Shown: positions 7,537-12,886 of the stretch, in pieces
Layout: every line of letters starts with the position of its first letter
How positions within the stretch are numbered: position 1 is the first letter of the stretch
Source: DAIUFH01 sp036844705
GTDB lineage: Bacteria > Bacillota > Clostridia > Tissierellales > Tissierellaceae
DNA length: 13,033 bases
Direction of reading: 5' to 3'
Assembly (NCBI GenBank): GCA_036844705.1
Contig: DAIUFH010000062.1
Span: 1-13,033 of the forward strand
Made by a program: the position numbers and the translations under genes
The notes under the pieces: model-generated
Databases searched by the model: none
Told to the model about the DNA's origin: nothing
What the model saw: the letters and a program-made list of their open reading frames with translations, nothing else

Positions 7537-7593
7537 AACTATAATACACCATCTTCATTTCTCCTTGTCAGCCTCTCTGGACTGAATTAAAGG
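7504..7593 (-). promoter_or_regulatory. PyrR-binding attenuator leader of codBA
   Basis: On the minus strand, AGTCCAGAGAGGCT (7583-7570) matches the PyrR RNA-binding consensus ARUCCNGNGAGGYU at every position. It forms the head of a hairpin (lower stem CCTT at 7593-7590 with AAGG at 7565-7562; upper stem CAG/CTG and CC/GG). Immediately 3', TGACAAGGAG (7570-7561) can pair with CTCCCTGTCA (7535-7526), the 5' arm of the terminator, 9 of 10 positions. That gives an antiterminator which excludes both the PyrR hairpin and the terminator. Known mechanism in Bacillus pyr operons: PyrR with UMP binds the hairpin, frees the terminator and stops transcription; with low UMP the antiterminator forms and genes are read. 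PyrR itself is not encoded in the window. Confidence 0.92.
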
Positions 7594-7614
7594 CACCGAT
7601 ATTAAATTTTTTTA

Positions 7615-7643
7615 ATTATCGCATATTAAAGCATTCGTGTCAA
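7615..7643 (-). promoter_or_regulatory. codBA promoter
   Basis: On the minus strand, a perfect TTGACA (7643-7638), a 17-bp spacer and GATAAT (7620-7615), with TG one base before the -10 (TGCGATAAT), form a near-consensus housekeeping promoter. Transcription would start near 7608, leaving a leader of about 147 nt that contains the PyrR attenuator. A strong constitutive promoter with control by attenuation is the usual arrangement for PyrR targets. Confidence 0.82.
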
Positions 7644-7684
7644 GTGAAATGATAGAAAAATATTTACGTAGTGAAATGATAGAA
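7643..7684 (-). repeat. 15-bp direct repeat abutting the codB -35 box
   Basis: AGTGAAATGATAGAA (plus strand) occurs at 7643-7657 and 7670-7684, exact in both copies and 27 bp apart start to start. The proximal copy touches the -35 hexamer of the codBA promoter. The position suggests a protein-binding site, but no family is recognised. Confidence 0.6.
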
Positions 7685-7718
7685 GAGGATTAATTAATAG
7701 TGACCGCTTTTTTATTAA

Positions 7719-7805
7719 CTATCTTTTTGTCATTATTCTTATGCTAAAAATTGCTCCGATTAACATAGATATAATTGCTGCGATTGCAACCCAAAATACA
7801 AGCAT
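7719..7805 (-). CDS. Putative 28-aa single-helix membrane peptide
   Basis: A short reading frame on the minus strand runs from ATG 7805 to TAG 7719. It is preceded by AAGGAAGTG (7819-7811), one mismatch from the ideal AAGGAGGTG and ending 5 nt before the ATG. The peptide begins MLVFWVAIAAIISML, continues as an uninterrupted hydrophobic helix of about 21 residues, and ends in the basic tail SIRIMTKR, as expected for a small inner-membrane protein with the C-terminus inside. No promoter or terminator is clear. The nearest downstream gene is codB, whose promoter lies about 75 nt beyond the stop. No known family is recognised; a chance ORF cannot be excluded. Confidence 0.45.
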   Translation of the reverse strand: MLVFWVAIAAIISMLIGAIFSIRIMTKR

Positions 7806-7857
7806 ATATACACTTCCTTAAAATAATTTATAATTAATGTTTATTTCTTTTATTTTG

Positions 7858-7866
7858 TGATATAAT
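7858..7866 (+). promoter_or_regulatory. Extended -10 promoter for a short transcript
   Basis: TGATATAAT (7858-7866) is a perfect extended -10. The region 17 bp upstream (TGTTTA, 7838-7843) is a poor -35. Transcription would start near 7873, about 48 nt before the terminator-like hairpin at 7921-7959, with no reading frame in between. Confidence 0.45.
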
Positions 7867-7872
7867 AAGAGT

Positions 7873-7964
7873 AGAAAGAGATTGTAATTAGGATTTTAAA
7901 AAATTAAATATGTTTTTTTAAAAAATGATAGGATAGTTTGGTAGACACCTATCATTTTTCTTTA
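7873..7964 (+). ncRNA. Candidate small RNA (about 90 nt)
   Basis: A promoter-like element at 7858-7866 and an intrinsic terminator at 7921-7964 enclose about 90 nt in which all frames close within a few codons. The body is A/U-rich with little structure other than the terminator stem. It lies between codB and the helicase gene and matches no RNA family I know. Alternatively it is a prematurely terminated leader belonging to the helicase gene. Confidence 0.3.
7921..7964 (+). terminator. Intrinsic terminator
   Basis: AAAAATGATAGG (7921-7932) pairs perfectly with CCTATCATTTTT (7948-7959), 12 bp, with a 15-nt loop and a T-rich tail TTTTTCTTTA. The A-rich 5' arm also gives a U-tract on the minus strand. 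No gene ends nearby on the plus strand, which is why a short RNA is proposed. Confidence 0.7.
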
Positions 7965-7968
7965 TCTG

Positions 7969-7998
7969 CTGTGGTTAACTGTGGTTAACTGTGATTAG
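7969..7998 (+). repeat. Three phased 10-bp repeats
   Basis: CTGTGGTTAA is repeated exactly at 7969-7978 and 7979-7988, then as CTGTGATTAG at 7989-7998. The spacing is one helical turn, and each exact unit with the next C contains the palindrome GTTAAC. It lies upstream of the helicase promoter and may be a regulator-binding array or a simple tandem repeat. Confidence 0.55.
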
Positions 7999-8123
7999 TA
8001 GTAACTTATAACTATTATTTTAGATTGCTATATACTTAAATTGGATATATATGTTATTATAACGAGGTGGGCAATTTCTTCTGATACTTAAGACGAGGTA
8101 AATGATATAGAAAGCTTGAATAT

Positions 8124-8132
8124 TGGTATAAT
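8124..8132 (+). promoter_or_regulatory. Extended -10 promoter of the helicase gene
   Basis: TGGTATAAT (8124-8132) is a perfect extended -10 without a good -35. The start would be near 8139, giving a leader of about 27 nt. A second candidate, TGTTATTAT (8052-8060), would give a leader of about 100 nt. Confidence 0.5.
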
Positions 8133-8165
8133 AAATATATTAGTAATAAAGAGGAGTAGATACTT

Positions 8166-9395
8166 TTGGGAAACAGATTTAGTAATTTAGGTATTAGCAA
8201 TGAATTGGCAGATATACTTAATAAGAATGGAATAAAAGATCCTACTAAGATACAGGAAAAGGCGATTCCAGATTTAGTCAAAGGGAGAGATGTAGTTGCG
8301 CAGTCTCAGACAGGAACTGGAAAGACACTTGCATTTTTACTGCCATTAATGGATAAAATTGAAGAAAATAAAAATTATGTACAAGGATTGATAATTACCC
8401 CTACCAGAGAATTGGCAATCCAAATTACAAGTGAAGCAAAGAAACTAACTGCTGCTAAAAATATAAATATATTAGCTGCTTATGGTGGTCAGGATGTAGA
8501 AGCACAGTTGCATAAGCTTAAAAATGGTATTCATTTAGTAATAGCAACTCCAGGGAGACTATTGGATCATATTAGAAGAGAAAATATAGACTTAGGAAAA
8601 CTAAAAGCGCTAGTACTTGATGAAGCGGATGAAATGTTAAATATGGGATTTTTAGAGGATATTGAGGATATTGTATCAAAGACTCCAAAATCTCGTCAAA
8701 CCATGCTTTTCTCAGCTACAATTTCAAATGAAGTAAGAAAGCTTTCAAAGAGATTTATGAGAGATCCGTTACAAATTGAAATAGAAAGCAAAAATGTAAC
8801 CTTAGATGAAATCAAACAGGTAGTAATAGAGACAACTGATAGGAAAAAGGTAGATACATTATGTCAGTTGATAGATGAATTCAGACCATATCTTGCAATT
8901 GTATTTTGTCGTACAAAGAGAAAGGTCATGGAATTGAATACAGAGCTTCTTTCAAGAGGATATAATTCCGATGAACTTCATGGAGACTTATCTCAGGCTA
9001 AAAGAGAAAGAGTAATGAAGAATTTTAGAAGTGCTAAACTGCAGATTTTAGTTTCTACAGATATAGCTGCCAGAGGTATAGACGTAGAAGGGGTTACCCA
9101 TGTAATTAATTATGATATACCTGATGATGTAGATAGCTATATTCATAGGATAGGACGTACAGGACGTATAGGGAATATAGGAATGGCAGTCACTCTTGTA
9201 ACTCCAAGGGATTCAGATTCTCTTGCAATGATAGACAGAAAAATAAAGGCAAATTTGAAGCCTAAGAAAATGGAATCAAAGGAAAAACCAACGAGAAGAA
9301 TAGAAAAAAATAAGGAAAAAAAGACGGACAAGAGGGCTGTAGACTATAGTAAAGTACCTAAAAAACATAGACCAAGAAATTTCAAAAACAAATAA
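8166..9395 (+). CDS. DEAD-box ATP-dependent RNA helicase
   Basis: This enzyme unwinds short RNA duplexes using ATP; bacterial members act in ribosome assembly, mRNA decay and cold adaptation. The 409-aa protein carries every motif in order: FSNLGI and Gln30 of the Q motif (5-35), AQSQTGTGKT (45-54, motif I), PTREL (79-83), TPGRL (128-132), DEAD (152-155), SAT (183-185), VFCRTK (246-251), ARGID (302-306) and HRIGRTGR (327-334). Only about 50 residues follow the helicase core, a Lys/Arg-rich disordered tail (368-409). It therefore lacks the long DbpA-type RNA-binding domain and resembles short CshA/RhlE-like enzymes. The start is TTG 8166, with GAGGAG (8151-8156) 9 nt upstream; no ATG fits the conserved N-terminus. 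The gene is monocistronic. Confidence 0.95.
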   Translation: MGNRFSNLGISNELADILNKNGIKDPTKIQEKAIPDLVKGRDVVAQSQTGTGKTLAFLLPLMDKIEENKNYVQGLIITPTRELAIQITSEAKKLTAAKNINILAAYGGQDVEAQLHKLKNGIHLVIATPGRLLDHIRRENIDLGKLKALVLDEADEMLNMGFLEDIEDIVSKTPKSRQTMLFSATISNEVRKLSKRFMRDPLQIEIESKNVTLDEIKQVVIETTDRKKVDTLCQLIDEFRPYLAIVFCRTKRKVMELNTELLSRGYNSDELHGDLSQAKRERVMKNFRSAKLQILVSTDIAARGIDVEGVTHVINYDIPDDVDSYIHRIGRTGRIGNIGMAVTLVTPRDSDSLAMIDRKIKANLKPKKMESKEKPTRRIEKNKEKKTDKRAVDYSKVPKKHRPRNFKNK

Positions 9396-9397
9396 TA

Positions 9398-9433
9398 AAA
9401 GAAACTACTGAGAAGTACTTTTCAGTAGTTTCT
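9398..9433. terminator. Bidirectional terminator between helicase and CDF genes
   Basis: AGAAACTACTGA (9400-9411) and TCAGTAGTTTCT (9422-9433) are perfect 12-bp arms with a 10-nt loop. The 3' arm overlaps the stop codon of the minus-strand gene. The minus-strand tail (TTTCTTTTATTATTTG) is a better U-tract than the plus-strand tail, so it mainly suits the transporter gene. Confidence 0.75.
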
Positions 9434-10328
9434 AATATTTGTAATTGTTTATTTTATTTAAGTAATATTTATATGGATCCACGTGAACATTAACATCAGT
9501 AACACCTGGAAATCTCTGCCTTAGGGCATTATCAATATTGTGGATCAGCATATGAGCTGCGTCCAGAGATAAACCTTCTTTTGCTACGACATGTAAATCA
9601 AGATGAATGTCATCAGACAAGCCTCTGGACCTGATTTTATGACATGAATATACATCATCGAACTCACATACAAAATCGGAAATATCTTCAGGATCCAATG
9701 CCACTGCATCACATAATATATTGGCACTGGTTTTTATAATTTCTAAGGCTGCTTTTAAAATGATAAAGGCGATAAATGCGGATACTACAATATCAACTAA
9801 TAGATATCCAAGTTTTGTTGCCAGCAATGTCCCCATTACGGATATGGAGACAAAAACATCACTTAATGTATGCTGTGAGTCCGCTATTAAGAACTCACTT
9901 TTCAATTCTCTTCCTCGTTTTCTCTCAAATACAGTAACAAAGATATTGATTAATATTGTAAGAATCATTACTAAAAAGCTTAATGTATTGACTGAAGGAG
10001 CGATAGGATTATTAATTCTGTTATATACGCCTTTGAGTACACTATATGCTGTAATTATAAGAAATGCTGCTATAAATAATGTAGTCATTGTCTCAAATTT
10101 TCGATGACCATATGGATGCTTTTTATCAATAGGTTGGAATGCAAAATATATTCCTACCATACCTACTACATTGTTGAGTCCATCTGTCATGGAGTGTAAT
10201 CCATCAGCAGTCATGGAAATTGATTTAATTGTATAACCAACAATCATTTTGGATATTGATGCAGTTAAATTTAGAATTATGATAATTAACTGAACAAATT
10301 GTATTTTTCTATACCTTTCAACCTCCAC
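9432..10328 (-). CDS. Cation diffusion facilitator (CDF) metal efflux protein
   Basis: CDF proteins export divalent metals (Zn, Cd, Co, Fe or Mn) by proton exchange, usually as dimers in the cytoplasmic membrane. Residue numbers here count from GTG 10340. Six transmembrane segments lie within about residues 14-210, followed by a cytoplasmic ferredoxin-like domain (about 211-290) ending NVHVDPYKYY. The binding site pairs His49-xxx-Asp53 in TM2 (ADGLHSMTDG) with His157-xxx-Asp161 in TM5 (ADSQHTLSDV), an HD-HD set commonly linked to zinc; HPYGHRKFE (75-83) is the family loop. GTG 10340 has no ribosome binding site, whereas in-frame GTG 10328 (298 aa) follows AAGTGGGTGAT, a near match to the 16S complement, so I choose 10328. 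A weak -10 TATACT lies at 10366-10361. The gene stands alone with no metal-sensor gene beside it. Confidence 0.9.
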   Translation of the reverse strand: MEVERYRKIQFVQLIIIILNLTASISKMIVGYTIKSISMTADGLHSMTDGLNNVVGMVGIYFAFQPIDKKHPYGHRKFETMTTLFIAAFLIITAYSVLKGVYNRINNPIAPSVNTLSFLVMILTILINIFVTVFERKRGRELKSEFLIADSQHTLSDVFVSISVMGTLLATKLGYLLVDIVVSAFIAFIILKAALEIIKTSANILCDAVALDPEDISDFVCEFDDVYSCHKIRSRGLSDDIHLDLHVVAKEGLSLDAAHMLIHNIDNALRQRFPGVTDVNVHVDPYKYYLNKINNYKY

Positions 10329-10461
10329 AGAATCACCCACTTGTTTTAGAATTCTTTATTAGTATATTCTGTAGAGAAAATATTGTTCCCTTGGAAAAGA
10401 CTAAGAAAACAATTGAAAAAATCCAAGATTTGTGTTAATCTAATAAGGTAAATTAATACTT

Positions 10462-10545
10462 GCGGGTGTGCTGGAATTGGCAGACAGGTGCGTTTCAGAG
10501 GCGTATGTCATTGACGTATGGGTTCAAGTCCCATTACCCGCACCA
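10462..10545 (+). tRNA. tRNA-Leu, anticodon CAG
   Basis: The cloverleaf can be drawn by hand. The acceptor GCGGGTG (10462-10468) pairs with TACCCGC (10535-10541, one G-U), then discriminator A and encoded CCA (10543-10545). The anticodon stem TGCGT/GCGTA (10489-10493, 10501-10505) has two wobble pairs and a loop TTCAGAG with anticodon CAG at 10496-10498. A class II variable arm GTC-ATT-GAC follows, then the T arm ATGGG-TTCAAGT-CCCAT. The long variable arm and CAG anticodon indicate leucine (CUG). A weak promoter TTGAAA (10413-10418), 17 bp, TAATCT (10436-10441) precedes it. Confidence 0.95.
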
Positions 10546-10551
10546 AATTAT

Positions 10552-10595
10552 AAGCCACATTTTATTGGTAATGAGCCAATGAGGATGTGGCTTTT
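10552..10595. terminator. Terminator after tRNA-Leu
   Basis: AAGCCACAT (10552-10560) pairs with ATGTGGCTT (10585-10593), and an inner stem ATTGG (10564-10568)/CCAAT (10576-10580) caps it. The tail TTTTCT serves the tRNA. It also lies just past the stop of the convergent exonuclease gene, though the U-tract is weak in that direction. Confidence 0.75.
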
Positions 10596-11351
10596 CTACA
10601 GCTTTTCATTTTTTACAAATTGCTGTGTCTTTCCCATTATGTATGCCAGGCGAATAATTTCTTGCTCTTCCTTTGTCATACTTCTCTTGTACATTTTCTC
10701 AAATTGTTTTAGCAAACCATCATAATCCACTTCAACTTTTTTCTTTCTAGGTCTTACTTTAATATAATTTGGATTATAAACTTTAGGCTGAATTAAAGGA
10801 TTAAATATTCTTTTAAACACCTCAGCTGTATAAAAAGCATCATATAGTGCGTTGTGAAATTCCTTTGTTACAGGAATCTTAAGAGATTCCACTGCATTCT
10901 GCAATTTGATCAGTTTTTTAGAGGACATACCTAGATATTTTGCCATACTTGATTGAATATTTATATACATTTTAGGAATAAGCTTTACATCTAGCATATG
11001 GTAAAATGCATTTCTATAGAGCTCTCTTATATCAGCCATTCCCCATATACAAAGTACGGATTTTTCATCATCAATAAAATCCCTAAAATCAGTAAAAACT
11101 TCTGGAAAAGACTTTTCATCTAATAGCTGTTCTGTTTTTAATCCTGTTAATTTAGTTATAAATGGACTGATTCTTGAATACATTGCTGGTTTTATCAATC
11201 TATTAAAACTACCTACTGTTTTAAAATTAATATCCAGTTTTATAGCTCCGATTTGGATTATTTCAAAAGGATATTGATTTCTACTATTTAAATCTCCCTG
11301 AAATGAGGAGAAATCTTGGTTAAATTCTAAATCATATACAATATAGTGCAT
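10596..11351 (-). CDS. 3'-5' exonuclease-domain protein (DEDDh, ERI1/KapD-like)
   Basis: The 251-aa protein has the RNase T/DnaQ fold signature: Exo I YDLEF (6-10, Asp7 and Glu9), Exo II around IWGMADIREL (102-111, Asp107) and Exo III HNALYDAFYTAEVF (166-179, His166 and Asp171). These five residues make the two-metal DEDDh site, so activity is expected. DnaQ-type proteins that start immediately with the DLEF motif and lack polymerase-associated regions are usually grouped with ERI1/KapD exonucleases that trim RNA or single-stranded DNA; the substrate here is not known. A basic linker RPRKKKVEVDYDG (about 207-219) and a helical C-terminus follow the catalytic domain. ATG 11351 has GGGAG 7 nt upstream. 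A perfect TATAAT (minus, 11416-11411) is the likely -10, without a good -35. Confidence 0.85.
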   Translation of the reverse strand: MHYIVYDLEFNQDFSSFQGDLNSRNQYPFEIIQIGAIKLDINFKTVGSFNRLIKPAMYSRISPFITKLTGLKTEQLLDEKSFPEVFTDFRDFIDDEKSVLCIWGMADIRELYRNAFYHMLDVKLIPKMYINIQSSMAKYLGMSSKKLIKLQNAVESLKIPVTKEFHNALYDAFYTAEVFKRIFNPLIQPKVYNPNYIKVRPRKKKVEVDYDGLLKQFEKMYKRSMTKEEQEIIRLAYIMGKTQQFVKNEKL

Positions 11352-11410
11352 TATAAAACTCCCTTAAGCATCATAAATTTATTCTTAGTCTTTTATTCAT
11401 TTTTATTCAA

Positions 11411-11416
11411 ATTATA
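11411..11416 (-). promoter_or_regulatory. Candidate -10 of the exonuclease gene
   Basis: A perfect TATAAT on the minus strand, about 60 nt upstream of the ATG at 11351. No recognisable -35 is present at 16-18 bp, so only the -10 is claimed. Confidence 0.35.
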
Positions 11417-11491
11417 CCTCTAAAATCTTTAAGAAAACATATAAGTTGGTGTATATATGAAGCAATTTGTTATTTTCTACTAATTTTGTAG

Positions 11492-11497
11492 TATAAT
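11492..11497 (+). promoter_or_regulatory. Candidate -10 of the hexapeptide-repeat protein gene
   Basis: A perfect TATAAT, 43 nt upstream of ATG 11541. The best -35, TTGTTA (11467-11472), is 19 bp away, longer than ideal. A second TATAAT at 11512-11517 is closer to the start codon and less likely. Confidence 0.35.
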
Positions 11498-11540
11498 AAA
11501 CCTAATACTAATATAATTATGATTGTGAGGGGAATTTTTA

Positions 11541-12044
11541 ATGATTAAAGAATTGAAGGGCATTAAGCCAAATATAGATAAGGATGCTTTTGTTGCAGAG
11601 AATGCTTCGGTTTTAGGTGATGTTACAGTCGGAGAGGGCTCCAGTATATGGTATAGTGCAGTAGCCAGAGGAGATATCGCTCCAATTATCATAGGTAAAT
11701 ATTCAAACATTCAGGACAATGCAACAGTTCACAATGAAACCAATATACCTGCTATTGTAGGTGATTATACGGTGGTTGGTCATAATGCAATAGTTCATGG
11801 ATGTAAAATAGGTAATAACTGTTTGATTGGAATGGGTTCCATAATATTAAATAGGGCTGAGATTGGAGATAATTGTATAATCGGTGCAGCTACATTAATT
11901 ACTCAAGGTAAGGTTATTCCACCTAACTCTTTGGTTATGGGTTCACCAGGAAAAGTTGTAAGACAGGTAACTGAAGAAGAACTTGAAAAGGTTAGAAAAA
12001 ACGCTATTAGATATTACAATTTGTGGAGAAATCAGCATATTTAA
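11541..12044 (+). CDS. Gamma-carbonic anhydrase-like hexapeptide-repeat protein
   Basis: The 167-aa protein is a left-handed beta-helix built from repeats such as [V/I]GDVTV GEGSSI and IGNNCL IGMGSI (about residues 10-140), with a C-terminal helix (about 143-165). It belongs to the YrdA/PaaY/CaiE group related to the archaeal carbonic anhydrase Cam. The zinc ligands are visible: His64 (ATVHNET), His81 and His86 (GHNAIVHGC), with Arg43 and Asp45 (ARGDIAPI) that stabilise trimers in Cam. The acidic loop that carries the proton-shuttle glutamate in Cam is not obvious, and many relatives show little or no carbonic anhydrase activity, so function is open. GAGGGG (11527-11532) precedes ATG 11541 by 8 nt. 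The next gene begins 13 nt downstream, suggesting an operon. Confidence 0.9.
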   Translation: MIKELKGIKPNIDKDAFVAENASVLGDVTVGEGSSIWYSAVARGDIAPIIIGKYSNIQDNATVHNETNIPAIVGDYTVVGHNAIVHGCKIGNNCLIGMGSIILNRAEIGDNCIIGAATLITQGKVIPPNSLVMGSPGKVVRQVTEEELEKVRKNAIRYYNLWRNQHI

Positions 12045-12057
12045 TGGAGGTGTTTTA

Positions 12058-12879
12058 ATGGATGACTCTACTACTCAATATAACTATAATGAGTTACTAA
12101 AAAAATGTAAAAAGCTTAAGAATCAGCTGATTAACATAATTGAGGAGAAAGAGAGTCTTATAAAACACAAATTTTTTTATTTAAAATCGGAATATATAGA
12201 AAAGATAGGTTTTTTAGAATTCGAATTATATGAGCTTGATTTAAGGCTTGGAGAGACAATGCGAAGGATTGAACTAGTGAATTTAGCTTTAGAATCAAAT
12301 ATACCTTTTAATCTATATCATATAGAATCTGAAGTTAAGAGAGAATTTGAAGACTTTGAGGAATTGTTAAAATTAAAGGATAAAGAAATACAGTTTTCAA
12401 GATATTTTTTAGACATGAACAAAATGTCGGATGAAGAATTCCTTGAGCTAAAAAAATATTATAAAAAAACCATTCGACTCATTCACCCTAGTATCAATTT
12501 TAATTTGTCGGAATTGCAAAAGAACTTATGGAATAAAGCAAATATCGCTTATGAAAATGTGAACCTGATATATCTGAAAATCATATATAAGCTTGCGTAT
12601 GACGAATCCATCAATATGACTAGAATGGAGGATTGTTCAAATGAAGAAATTTCCTCACAGATTTATTATTTTGAGGATACAATAAAAAAATACTTAGAGG
12701 AAATTGATGAGTTTAAGGAAAACTTCCCATTTAATAAAGAAGAACTGTTAAAGAATGAAACAAAGGTAAAAGAGATTCGGAAGGATCTTAGTCAATCAAT
12801 AAATGAAGCCAAGAATATTCTGGAGATGTTGGAGGAACATTTTCTCCTTATACTTAATGACGGACAATATATAAATTAA
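12058..12879 (+). CDS. Coiled-coil protein with degenerate J-like domain
   Basis: The 273-aa protein is very rich in Glu, Lys and Leu. Residues 10-120 and 200-262 are predicted long helices or coiled coils by their heptad-like spacing. Between them, LKKYYKKTIRLIHPSINFNL (131-150) followed by LWNKANIAYENVNL (157-170) resembles the helix II - HPD loop - helix III part of bacterial J-domain proteins (pattern ...LIHPDLN...LFNKANEAYENGD). The invariant HPD is HPS here (His143-Pro144-Ser145), so stimulation of DnaK would be impaired. No signal peptide or transmembrane helix is seen. An upstream in-frame start at 11983 lies inside the previous gene and is rejected: ATG 12058 has GGAGG (12046-12050) 7 nt before it. 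Function is unknown; co-transcription with the hexapeptide-repeat gene is likely. Confidence 0.75.
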   Translation: MDDSTTQYNYNELLKKCKKLKNQLINIIEEKESLIKHKFFYLKSEYIEKIGFLEFELYELDLRLGETMRRIELVNLALESNIPFNLYHIESEVKREFEDFEELLKLKDKEIQFSRYFLDMNKMSDEEFLELKKYYKKTIRLIHPSINFNLSELQKNLWNKANIAYENVNLIYLKIIYKLAYDESINMTRMEDCSNEEISSQIYYFEDTIKKYLEEIDEFKENFPFNKEELLKNETKVKEIRKDLSQSINEAKNILEMLEEHFLLILNDGQYIN

Positions 12880-12886
12880 AAAACCC

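Noticed and set aside
7462..7610. Purine riboswitch or T-box in the codB leader
   Set aside because: None of the conserved purine-aptamer junction bases or the T-box sequence is visible; the PyrR site explains the leader fully.
7969..7998. CRISPR-like repeats
   Set aside because: The 10-bp units are contiguous with no spacers, and no cas gene is present.
8057..8281. Hydrophobic 74-codon frame on the minus strand
   Set aside because: It is antisense to the helicase leader and N-terminus, which are clearly coding; no ribosome binding site.
9721..10107. 128-codon frame on the plus strand
   Set aside because: It is antisense to the cation diffusion facilitator gene, which has all its metal-site motifs.
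10468..10725. 85-codon frame on the plus strand starting in the tRNA
   Set aside because: It runs through the tRNA-Leu and its terminator and then antisense to the exonuclease gene.
11983..12057. 25-codon N-terminal extension of the coiled-coil protein
   Set aside because: It would overlap the end of the hexapeptide-repeat gene; the strong GGAGG before ATG 12058 decides the start.
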